From assembly GCA_017560125.1 (NCBI GenBank), contig JAFYOS010000027.1, positions 162,472 to 226,471 on the forward strand: a stretch of 64,000 nucleotides of DNA. Direction: 5' to 3'. The notes under the pieces were generated by a model. The model saw nothing but the letters and a program-made list of their open reading frames with translations, made no database searches and was not told the origin of the DNA. This stretch comes from Bacteroidaceae bacterium (GTDB taxonomy: Bacteria; Bacteroidota; Bacteroidia; Bacteroidales; Bacteroidaceae). A program made the position numbers and the translations under genes. This document shows positions 57,076-64,000 of the stretch, one piece after another. Positions within the stretch are counted from its first letter, which is position 1. Each line of letters opens with the position of its first letter.

Positions 57076-57810
57076 ATGAATAGTACTACAATAAAGGCAA
57101 AAGACCCCATGGGTCGTGCCATTGCCGATTATCATGCAGGCGGCAAGACTGCGAAGCTCAGGGTCTTTTCGTCGCAGTTCTACGAGGACGAGATTCCTGT
57201 GGCAACCCTTTTTCGTTCGTTCGACGAGATGCCTGTTCAGGAGCAGGAGGCGTTGCGCCTTTGCCGCGGTCGCGTGCTCGACGTTGGTGCCGGCTCGGGC
57301 TGTCATTCGGTGGAACTGATGGGCCGCGGACTGGATGTGGTTGCGATTGATATATCGGAGCTCTCGGTTGAGGTGATGAAGGAACGTGGCATCGATGCCC
57401 GCCTTGTGAATTTTTTCGATAAGACCTTCGACGAAAAATTTGATACGGTTCTCATGGCTATGAATGGCATTGGTATCGTAGGCAAAATTGAGCGTTTGCC
57501 CGATTTCTTCATGCGTGTAAAGCAGCTGCTTGCTCCCGGCGGACAGTTGTTGCTCGATTCGTCCGACATACGCTACGTGTTCGAGAACGAGGATGGCTCG
57601 TTGGATATAGATCTTGCGGCCGGCTATTATGGCGAGCTCGACTACCGCATGCAGTACAAGGGCGTGAAGGGCGAAAAATTCGATTGGCTCTATATTGACT
57701 TCGATACATTGTCGATGTATGCCGAGCAGTGTGGTCTTGTGTGCGAAAAATGTGCCGATGGCGAGCACTACGACTATTTGGCTCGATTGTCGGTGAAGGC
57801 GGCTCAGTAG
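57076..57810 (+). CDS. Class I SAM-dependent methyltransferase
   Basis: 244 residues. SAM-binding motif I GRVLDVGAGSGCHSVEL, then a motif II-like acidic end VVAIDISELSVEVM, DTVLMAMNGIGIVGKIERLPDFF and LAPGGQLLLDSSDI. The substrate is unknown; the fold is that of small-molecule methyltransferases. Not part of an operon: it lies after the tRNA and ends at a strong terminator. Confidence 0.85.
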   Translation: MNSTTIKAKDPMGRAIADYHAGGKTAKLRVFSSQFYEDEIPVATLFRSFDEMPVQEQEALRLCRGRVLDVGAGSGCHSVELMGRGLDVVAIDISELSVEVMKERGIDARLVNFFDKTFDEKFDTVLMAMNGIGIVGKIERLPDFFMRVKQLLAPGGQLLLDSSDIRYVFENEDGSLDIDLAAGYYGELDYRMQYKGVKGEKFDWLYIDFDTLSMYAEQCGLVCEKCADGEHYDYLARLSVKAAQ

Positions 57811-57831
57811 CATTGTAGTTTGTGATGGATA

Positions 57832-57874
57832 AAAACAGCAGGGGTTGCACCAACGGTGCAACCCCTGCTGTTTT
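57832..57874. terminator. Bidirectional terminator with 20-bp perfect arms
   Basis: Arms 57832-57851 and 57855-57874 around a 3-nt loop, with A and T runs at both outer ends. Between the convergent methyltransferase and DUF349 genes. Confidence 0.9.
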
Positions 57875-57888
57875 ATGTATGGTTTTTG

Positions 57889-59739
57889 TTATTTTTCCAT
57901 TTCCTCTTCAATCATACGTATTTTCTTGAGTATGATTTCTGCATCCGCTTTGAGCTTTTCAACCTTCTGGTGCATTACATCTACAAGGCTGGCGCCTTTC
58001 TTGTTCGATGCGCTCAGGAAGCCGAGGTTGTTCTCGTAGGTCTTAATCTCGGTCTTCATAGCTTCGTGCTGGCGGATTAGGCGTTCACGCTCGCGGCTCA
58101 AGTTCTCGCCACCCTTTGATATGTTACTGCGGAATTCCGACAGCTTGCGCTCGTTTGCGCTGATGTGCAATCTCTCGTAGATGGCGTCTATTGTCTCTTT
58201 GTACTCCTTGTGGAGTTTGTCCTTGTCCTTGAAGGGCACGTGGCCTATCTTGTTCCACTCCTTGGTAGCTGCAGCAAGTGTAGCCTCCTGCTCCTCGGGT
58301 GTGGCGGTAGCGTCGATGGCCTTCAAGCGGGCGATAATCTCGCGTTTCTGCTTCAGGTTTTCCATCTCCACAGAGCGCTGTGACGAGGTTGCCTTGTTGC
58401 GCTTCTCGAAGAAGTAGTCGCATGCGCCTACGAAACGCTTCCACAGCGAATCGGAGTATTTCTGGGGGATTGCACCGATGCTCTTCCACTCTTTCTGCAG
58501 AGCGGCCAGTTTGTCGGCGGTCTCTTTCCACTCCTCGCTCTCTTTCAACTGCTCGGCCATTTCGCATAGCTGGCGTTTCTTTTCGAGGTTTTCGGCCAAC
58601 GACACTTTTACGTTCTTGAAGAAGTCGCTCTTCTGTTTGAAGAACTCGTCGCAAGCGGCACGGAAACGCTCAAATATTTTTAGGTTCATTTTCTGCGGAG
58701 CAAAACCTATCTCCTTCCATTTTGCCTGAAGGTCGAGCACCTCCTGTGTCTTGTCGTTCCAAGCTTGGTATGTGGTGAGCGATGCGAAATCGATCTGTTC
58801 TATTGCTTCGCAGATAGCTGTCTTCTTTTCGAGGTTGATGCGCTCCTTGTCTTTCTTCTCTTCGAAGTGGGCCTGGTGGCGCTTGTTGATGGCTGTCGAT
58901 GCACTTTTGAAACGTGTCCATATCTGTTCGCGCAGTTCGGGCGAAACGGGACCCGCGTCGCGGAATTCAATGTGCAGCTGCTGCAACTGGCGCGATGCCG
59001 AGATTATATCTTTCTCTTCGATGAGTGCCTCGGCTGCCTCGCATATTTTGGTCTTTATTTCGAGGTTTTTCTTGAAATCGTATTCGCGGAATTCGATGTT
59101 TAGCTTCAGCATGTCGTAGAACTGCTCGGTCAGTTGCTGATACTGTTTCCACAGGTCGTTTACCTTGTCCTGGGGTACGTTCTTTACCTCTTTCCAGCGT
59201 GTCTGTAGGGCTTTGAAGTCGTTTACGGCGGGTGAGCCCTGCTCGGCCTTCTCTACCATCTCCTTCAGCTCGCCCAGTATGGCAAGCTTGGCCTCGTAGT
59301 TGGCCTGCTGCTCTGCTGCCTGCTGCTGCAACCACGCATTGCGCTTCTCTTTGATGATGTTCATTGTCTCCTTGAACTCGGCCTCGAATTGGTCGGCGGG
59401 CGCAGTGAATTCCTCGGCATTGCCGCCGTTATCGATGAATTCTTTGCGCAGGGCTTCAATCTCCATGCTACGAAGCTTGTAGAACTGTATCTTCAGCATT
59501 TCGACCTCGGCTTTGCTGTTGAGTGCATCGTCGCTGTCTGCAATTGCTTTCAGACGCTCGGTTATCTCGCTGCGTGTGGCCTGTTTGGCTGCGGGCGCAG
59601 TAGCCTCGGCGTCTTCGGTTGATGTACTTGTTGCTGTGGCAGCAACTTCTTCGTTCGTAGCGGCATTTATTGCCTGTTCAGGGATACCCGCGATGTTCTG
59701 CTCTTCGAACATGGCGTCGGGTTTCAATGTTTCACTCAT
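57889..59739 (-). CDS. DUF349 domain-containing protein
   Basis: 616 residues, very rich in lysine, glutamate and alanine. After an alanine/threonine-rich N-terminal stretch (about 25-55), several DUF349 repeats follow, each with a motif of the type WKEIGFAPQKMNLKIFERFRAACDEFFKQK or WKSIGAIPQKYSDSLWKRFVGACDYFFEKR. Long helices suggest a rod-shaped protein. DUF349 proteins have no firmly known role. A near-consensus box (TATCTTCG on the minus strand, plus 59766-59773) may be its promoter. Confidence 0.9.
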   Translation of the reverse strand: MSETLKPDAMFEEQNIAGIPEQAINAATNEEVAATATSTSTEDAEATAPAAKQATRSEITERLKAIADSDDALNSKAEVEMLKIQFYKLRSMEIEALRKEFIDNGGNAEEFTAPADQFEAEFKETMNIIKEKRNAWLQQQAAEQQANYEAKLAILGELKEMVEKAEQGSPAVNDFKALQTRWKEVKNVPQDKVNDLWKQYQQLTEQFYDMLKLNIEFREYDFKKNLEIKTKICEAAEALIEEKDIISASRQLQQLHIEFRDAGPVSPELREQIWTRFKSASTAINKRHQAHFEEKKDKERINLEKKTAICEAIEQIDFASLTTYQAWNDKTQEVLDLQAKWKEIGFAPQKMNLKIFERFRAACDEFFKQKSDFFKNVKVSLAENLEKKRQLCEMAEQLKESEEWKETADKLAALQKEWKSIGAIPQKYSDSLWKRFVGACDYFFEKRNKATSSQRSVEMENLKQKREIIARLKAIDATATPEEQEATLAAATKEWNKIGHVPFKDKDKLHKEYKETIDAIYERLHISANERKLSEFRSNISKGGENLSRERERLIRQHEAMKTEIKTYENNLGFLSASNKKGASLVDVMHQKVEKLKADAEIILKKIRMIEEEMEK

Positions 59740-59865
59740 CTGCTTATTTTTTGATTATAGTAGTGCGAAGATAATTTATCTCACTTATAAAAACAAAATA
59801 TAATCGCTTTTATTTTTCTTAAATGCTGTTTTTCTTTTCGGTACGAGCTCTGTTTTGTGCCCTGA

Positions 59866-61218
59866 CTAATACATCAGGTCGCTTAATATTTTTGCTATCA
59901 CCATGTAAAATGTCATTCCGCTAAGGTCGTTTACAATCTGTATGAACGGGCCAGTTGCCAATGCGGGGTTTATGTTCATGCGGTCGAGCACGAGAGGTAC
60001 AAGGGTACCAAATGCCGATGCGAACATTATTACCACGAACAGGCTCAGGGGTACGGCCAGTGTGACGATGTCCAGCGGGTTGTAAACAAAGAAATTGTAT
60101 ATATAAACAATGAGCGACAGTATGGATGCGTTGATGAGTGCCACCATCAGCTCCTTGGCTATGTGTGTGAATATGTGGCGCGAGTCGAGCGAATTGTTGG
60201 CAAGGCCTTGCACGGCTATAGCCGACGATTGCACGCCCACGTTACCTCCCATTCCCGCCAGTAGGGGAATGAACAGGGCCATTTCGGGGTGGCTGCCGAG
60301 CGTTGCGGTGAAATTGTTGAGCAACAGCGAGGAACCGATACCTCCCAACATTCCAATGAGCAGCCACGGCAGTCGTGCCGTTGTCTGCATGAATATGGTG
60401 TCGTTGGTCTCGATGTCCTTGGTAATACCGGCGTTCAACTGATATTCGTGCTCGTTCTGCTCACGGATTTCGTCCATCACGTCATCGACGGTGATTTGTC
60501 CCAGCAGACGGCCTATCTTATCTACTACGGGAATGGCCACAAGGTTGTACTTCTCGATGAGCATAGCCACCTCGTCTATGGGGGTGTCAACGTCGGCGCT
60601 TACCACATCCTTGGTCATCACGTGCTTCACCTTGACCACCGAGGGGCTGGTAACCATCTTCTTCAGGGGGAATGTACCGCACAAGCGCTCCTCGTCATCT
60701 ACTACATATATATAATATATTTCGTCGAGGTCTTCTGCTTGTCGTCGCATCTCCTTGAGACACTCGGGCATACTCCAGTTTTCGTTTACGACTACCATTT
60801 CGGTACTCATAAGACCACCGGCGGTGTCCTCGTCGTACTGAAGCAAATCTACAATGTCGCCCGCGAGCTCGAAATCCTTGATGTGCTGGAGCACCTCCTC
60901 CTGTTTCTCCTCGTCCATGTCGCGGATGATTTCCACGGCGTCGTCGGTGTCCATGTAGTTCACGAAGCGTTTGGCGACCACTTCGGATGGAAGGTCTTCC
61001 AGAAGGTCGTTACGCAAATCCTCGTCCATCTCGGTGAGGGTGTCGGCGGCCTTTTCGTTGTCGAGCTGTCGGTAGAGGAAGTGCGCCTCCTCTTCGCTCA
61101 GCTCGTTACAGAGCTCTGCAATGTCGGCAGGGTGCATCTTGCTGAGCTTCTCTTGCAACAGCACCGATGCTTTCTGTTCTATGAGCTCTTTTACGCTGTT
61201 TACGAATTCATTTGTCAT
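59866..61218 (-). CDS. mgtE: Magnesium transporter MgtE
   Basis: 450 residues. N-terminal superhelical domain (LSKMHPADIAELCNELSEEEAHFLYRQL), two CBS domains (TSPSVVKVKHVMTKDVVSADVDTPIDEVAMLIEKYNLVAIPVVD), plug helix and five C-terminal membrane helices (LPWLLIGMLGGIGSSLLLNNF, PLLAGMGGNVGVQSSAIAVQGLA, ASAFGTLVPLVLDRMNINPALATGPFIQIVNDLSG). The conserved acidic residue of the pore is in NDLSG. It imports Mg2+ and is gated by it. Overlaps rsmA by 4 bp (ATGA); no Mg-sensing riboswitch seen before it. Confidence 0.96.
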   Translation of the reverse strand: MTNEFVNSVKELIEQKASVLLQEKLSKMHPADIAELCNELSEEEAHFLYRQLDNEKAADTLTEMDEDLRNDLLEDLPSEVVAKRFVNYMDTDDAVEIIRDMDEEKQEEVLQHIKDFELAGDIVDLLQYDEDTAGGLMSTEMVVVNENWSMPECLKEMRRQAEDLDEIYYIYVVDDEERLCGTFPLKKMVTSPSVVKVKHVMTKDVVSADVDTPIDEVAMLIEKYNLVAIPVVDKIGRLLGQITVDDVMDEIREQNEHEYQLNAGITKDIETNDTIFMQTTARLPWLLIGMLGGIGSSLLLNNFTATLGSHPEMALFIPLLAGMGGNVGVQSSAIAVQGLANNSLDSRHIFTHIAKELMVALINASILSLIVYIYNFFVYNPLDIVTLAVPLSLFVVIMFASAFGTLVPLVLDRMNINPALATGPFIQIVNDLSGMTFYMVIAKILSDLMY

Positions 61219-62021
61219 GACATCTCTCCTTTTTCCTCTAATTCGTGTTGAACTTTTACGGTAAGGCTTATAAACTCTTCAATGGAGAGCTGTTCGGGAC
61301 GCTTGTCGAGAACCGTGTCGCCAAGAATGGGTGAATCCTTGCCTACGATGTTTTGTATTGAGTTGCGCAGCTTTTTGCGGCGCTGGTTGAATGTGGCTTT
61401 TACGATGCGGCGTAGCAATTCCTCGTCGCACTCGAGCTCGGTGCGGCTGTTGCGTGTCATTCTCACTACGGCGCTCTTCACCTTGGGCGGGGGCGAGAAT
61501 ACGTGCTCCGATACGGTGAACAGATACTCCACATCGTACCATATCTGTATGAGGATGCTCAATATTCCGTATGCCTTGCTGCCGGGCGTTGCTGCCAGGC
61601 GTTCGCCTACCTCCTTTTGTATCATGCCGCTGCAATAGGGAATGTGCTCCTTGTACTCGAGCATCTTGAAGAATATCTGGCTCGATATATTATAGGGGTA
61701 GTTGCCTATGAGCATGAATTTTTCTCCATCCCACAGGCGGTCGAGGTGCATTTTAAGGAAATCGTCGGGTATGATGTTGTCGTCGCCCAGTTGCGGCAGG
61801 TTCTTACGCAGATAATCGACCGATTCCTCGTCTATTTCCACCACTTTCAATGGGCGCTTCTTCTCGAGCAGCATGCGAGTGAGCACTCCCATGCCGGGGC
61901 CTACCTCCAATACGGGTAGTGTGGGGCATATATCTACTGTGTCGGCTATGTCCTGTGCTATATTCAGGTCAACCAGGAAGTGTTGTCCCAATCTTTTTTT
62001 TGCTGTAACCGTTTTCGCCAT
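61215..62021 (-). CDS. rsmA: 16S rRNA adenine dimethyltransferase RsmA (KsgA)
   Basis: 268 residues. KKRLGQHFLVDLNIAQDIAD and PVLEVGPGMGVLTRMLLEK hold SAM motif I; the catalytic NYPYNISSQIFF (N-x-P-Y) and VFSPPPKVKSAVVRM are typical. It dimethylates two adjacent adenines in helix 45 of 16S rRNA. Upstream gene of a two-gene operon with mgtE. Confidence 0.96.
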   Translation of the reverse strand: MAKTVTAKKRLGQHFLVDLNIAQDIADTVDICPTLPVLEVGPGMGVLTRMLLEKKRPLKVVEIDEESVDYLRKNLPQLGDDNIIPDDFLKMHLDRLWDGEKFMLIGNYPYNISSQIFFKMLEYKEHIPYCSGMIQKEVGERLAATPGSKAYGILSILIQIWYDVEYLFTVSEHVFSPPPKVKSAVVRMTRNSRTELECDEELLRRIVKATFNQRRKKLRNSIQNIVGKDSPILGDTVLDKRPEQLSIEEFISLTVKVQHELEEKGEMS

Positions 62022-62088
62022 TTTTATAACCTTTACGCAATTTTTATTAAAAAAACAGTTTTTTTAGGCGCTGTTTCCAATATATGTT

Positions 62089-62096
62089 TATCTTTG
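62089..62096 (+). promoter_or_regulatory. -7 box (TATCTTTG) of the flippase-like gene
   Basis: TATCTTTG with a predicted start near 62102. This leaves a leader of about 118 nt before the chosen GTG start, which includes a 6-bp hairpin (62169-62174 with 62178-62183) and a seven-codon open frame at 62191-62211. Confidence 0.55.
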
Positions 62097-62219
62097 CAAC
62101 ATAGATGATGAATATTGTCGGGCGTCTGCCGCGGGCTTTGCGCCGCTGTTTGCACCGTTGCAATATTCGCAACCGTAGGTTGCAAAGGTAATGAAACTTC
62201 TCAATTTGTAAGTATACTT

Positions 62220-63212
62220 GTGAAAAAGATTTTAAGCCTCATATTAAAAACGCTGCTACCCATTGTGTTGGGCGCTGCCATACTTTATTGGATATATAAG
62301 GATTTCGATTTTTCGCAGGTTTCGCAGGTTGTGTGCGAGGAGATGAACCTTTGGTGGTTTACCCTCTCTGTCTTCTTTGGCGTGATGAGCCACGTGATAA
62401 GAGGATGGCGTTGGTTGCTTGCCCTTGAACCTATGGGCTTCAAGCCGAGCAGGGCCAATTGTGTGTATGCAATCTTCATTGCATATGCGGCGAATCTTGT
62501 TGTGCCCAGGGTGGGCGAGGTTTCGCGTTGTGCGGTGCTCGACAGAAGCGACGGTGTGCCGTTTGTGCAATCGCTCGGAACGGTGGTGGCCGAGAGGCTC
62601 ATCGACACGGTGATGGTGCTTGGGCTCACAGCTACGGCCTTGATGATGCAGTGGAAGGTGTTCTATGCCTTTTTCGTGTCGGCGGGCGGTGGAGCGAACG
62701 GCTCGCAGCTCTTCTCCTCGGTGACGAAGGTGGCGGTGTTGCTGATGTCGGTGGTGGCGGTTTCGGTGCTCTTATATTATATAATGAGAAAGATGGCGCT
62801 GCTCACCAAGCTGAAATCCATTATCAGCCGTTTTTGGGAGGGCGTGACTGCCTTGGGTAAAATGAAGAACTCGACCCTCTTCATGGTTGAAACAATAGGC
62901 ATATGGTTCTGTTATTTTATGCAGTTCTATCTATGTTTCTTCTGCTTCCCGTTCAGCAGCGGGTTGTCGGTGGCGGCAGGGCTTTTGCTCTTTGTGGCCG
63001 GAAGCGTGGCAGTGGTGGTTCCCACTCCCAATGGTGCCGGTCCTTGGCATTTTGCCATAATAAGCATGATGGTGCTCTATGGAGTGTCGCAGAGCGATGC
63101 CGGCATGTTCGCCCTCATTGTCCATTCGTCGCAGACGGCTCTTGTGGCACTGCTCGGCGTGGTGGGACTGATGATGGTGAAGGTAAAAAAGAGAATAATA
63201 AACCTTAAATAA
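62220..63212 (+). CDS. Lysylphosphatidylglycerol synthase TM region/flippase-like (UPF0104) membrane protein
   Basis: 330 residues from the GTG at 62220 (protein start MKKILSLILKTLLPIVLGAAILYWIYKDFDF); the frame is open back to a TTG at 62115 but that stretch is not protein-like and begins at the promoter. About eight membrane helices with the family motifs WWFTLSVFFGVMSHVIRGWRWLLALEPMG, YAANLVVPRVGEVSRCAVLDRSDGVPFVQSLGTVVAERLIDT and PTPNGAGPWHFAIISMMVLYGVS. Similar to the membrane half of MprF and to putative lipid flippases; the lipid is unknown. pepD follows after 10 bp. Confidence 0.87.
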   Translation: MKKILSLILKTLLPIVLGAAILYWIYKDFDFSQVSQVVCEEMNLWWFTLSVFFGVMSHVIRGWRWLLALEPMGFKPSRANCVYAIFIAYAANLVVPRVGEVSRCAVLDRSDGVPFVQSLGTVVAERLIDTVMVLGLTATALMMQWKVFYAFFVSAGGGANGSQLFSSVTKVAVLLMSVVAVSVLLYYIMRKMALLTKLKSIISRFWEGVTALGKMKNSTLFMVETIGIWFCYFMQFYLCFFCFPFSSGLSVAAGLLLFVAGSVAVVVPTPNGAGPWHFAIISMMVLYGVSQSDAGMFALIVHSSQTALVALLGVVGLMMVKVKKRIINLK

Positions 63213-63222
63213 AATATATACT

Positions 63223-64000
63223 ATGGCTATAACAATTAAAGATTTGGCACCCCGCGAGGTGTGGAAACATTTTGAATCACTTACACAGGTGCCCCGCCCC
63301 TCGGGACATCTCGAGAAAATACAGAAATTCCTGCTCGATTTCGGAAAGAGCATCAACGTAGAGACATGGCAGGACGAGGCCGGTAACATCATCATGCGCA
63401 AGCCTGCTACTCCCGGATTGGAGAACCGCAAGGGTATCATTCTTCAGGCCCACATGGATATGGTGCCCCAGAAGACTCCCGAGAGCACACACGATTTCGA
63501 AAACGATCCCATCAAGACTATCGTAAAGGGCGATTGGCTCTATGCCGATGATACTACACTCGGTGCCGACAACGGTCTTGGTGTGGCAGCCATCATGGCG
63601 ATCATGGAGGACAACACTCTTACTCACGGTCCTCTCGAGGCGCTCATCACAGCCGACGAGGAGACAGGCATGTTCGGTGCTTTTGGCTTGAAGGGTGGCG
63701 AGCTCCAGGGCGAATTGTTGCTCAACCTCGATTCCGAGGAGGAGGGCGTTCTCTATATCGGTTGCGCCGGTGGTGCCAACATCACAGCTTCTATGGAATT
63801 TATGGAGGTTGAGCCTTGCGAGGACGAGGTTGCCGTTAAGGTTACCCTAAAGGGCTTGCGTGGCGGACACTCGGGCCTTGAGATCAACGAAGGTCGCGGA
63901 AATGCCAACAAGCTGATGGCTCGTTTCGTACGCGAGGCTATGGACGAGTGTGCAGTGAGTCTTGCAAGCTGGAACGGTGGTAACATGCGCAATGCTATTC
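63223..64000 (+). CDS. pepD: Aminoacyl-histidine dipeptidase PepD, 3' end outside window
   Basis: 259 residues visible from the ATG at 63223; the gene runs off the right edge. M20C family. Visible metal-site motifs: ILQAHMDMVPQK (H-x-D), ADDTTLGADNGLGVAA and ITADEETGMFGA (catalytic glutamate and zinc-bridging acid), then LLNLDSEEEGVLYIGCAGG. It cleaves dipeptides such as those with C-terminal histidine in the cytosol. Probably cotranscribed with the preceding flippase-like gene. Confidence 0.94.
   Translation, partial: MAITIKDLAPREVWKHFESLTQVPRPSGHLEKIQKFLLDFGKSINVETWQDEAGNIIMRKPATPGLENRKGIILQAHMDMVPQKTPESTHDFENDPIKTIVKGDWLYADDTTLGADNGLGVAAIMAIMEDNTLTHGPLEALITADEETGMFGAFGLKGGELQGELLLNLDSEEEGVLYIGCAGGANITASMEFMEVEPCEDEVAVKVTLKGLRGGHSGLEINEGRGNANKLMARFVREAMDECAVSLASWNGGNMRNAI

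Noticed and set aside
59866..61218. Magnesium-sensing leader before mgtE
   Set aside because: mgtE starts inside the end of rsmA, so there is no separate leader.

Overview
The window is chromosomal DNA of a Bacteroidota bacterium, most likely a gut member of the order Bacteroidales. The evidence is the promoter type (TTTG or TTG, 19-21 nt, then TAnnTTTG, seen before many genes), families typical of that phylum (DUF3822, DUF5683, DUF349, a PorE-like TPR/PD40/OmpA lipoprotein, an OMP_b-brl_3-type outer-membrane protein, two-subunit methylmalonyl-CoA mutase) and conserved Bacteroidota gene orders (parA-parB-DUF5683-MltD-RelA; surE-lpxB facing rsfS-ftsH-cdsA). Genus and family cannot be fixed from the sequence alone. 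I saw no insertion sequences, prophage, rRNA or integron.

Layout: 1-5.6 kb, end of a sigma factor-like gene, uvrA, a secreted GHL10-type glycoside hydrolase and a GNAT acetyltransferase. 5.6-12.5 kb, a minus-strand group of cardiolipin synthase, YhhN protein and lipoprotein, then a large outer-membrane beta-barrel protein with a glycine-rich tail. 12.6-21.5 kb, an orphan protein, a guanine deaminase-like enzyme, and a minus-strand run of methylmalonyl-CoA mutase small and large subunits, topoisomerase III and a PorE-like lipoprotein. 21.6-28.8 kb, a complete CRISPR-Cas locus: tracrRNA, cas9, cas1, cas2 and an array of 15 repeats and 14 spacers. 28.8-31.3 kb, phosphodiesterase, cytidylate kinase-like protein and MATE exporter. 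31.4-35 kb, mnmA, xseA, xseB and a BASS transporter. 35-42.9 kb, rsmD, DUF3822, a membrane-anchored protein, a RecD-like helicase, alaS, an M23 peptidase and a MerR regulator. 42.9-49 kb, RelA/SpoT, lytic transglycosylase, DUF5683, ParB and ParA. 49-57 kb, a GH84 hexosaminidase, surE, lpxB, cdsA, ftsH, rsfS and tRNA-Gln. 57-64 kb, a methyltransferase, DUF349, mgtE, rsmA, a flippase-like membrane protein and the start of pepD.

The most interesting region is the CRISPR locus. Its operon is type II-C (cas9-cas1-cas2, no csn2 or cas4), but Cas9 is very large (1494 residues) with a recognition lobe of about 640 residues, and all nuclease residues are intact. The tracrRNA gene can be read completely on the minus strand between the mutase operon and cas9: promoter, 24-nt anti-repeat, a short stem and a terminator. 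Its promoter is interleaved with the divergent cas9 promoter. Each of the first 14 repeats carries a full Bacteroidota promoter (TTG, 19 nt, TACTTTTG) in the crRNA direction, so each spacer could be transcribed on its own. The one degenerate repeat lies at the upstream end for crRNA transcription and has lost the -33 part of that promoter. The array therefore seems to grow at its cas2 side and to be transcribed from the opposite end toward the cas genes.
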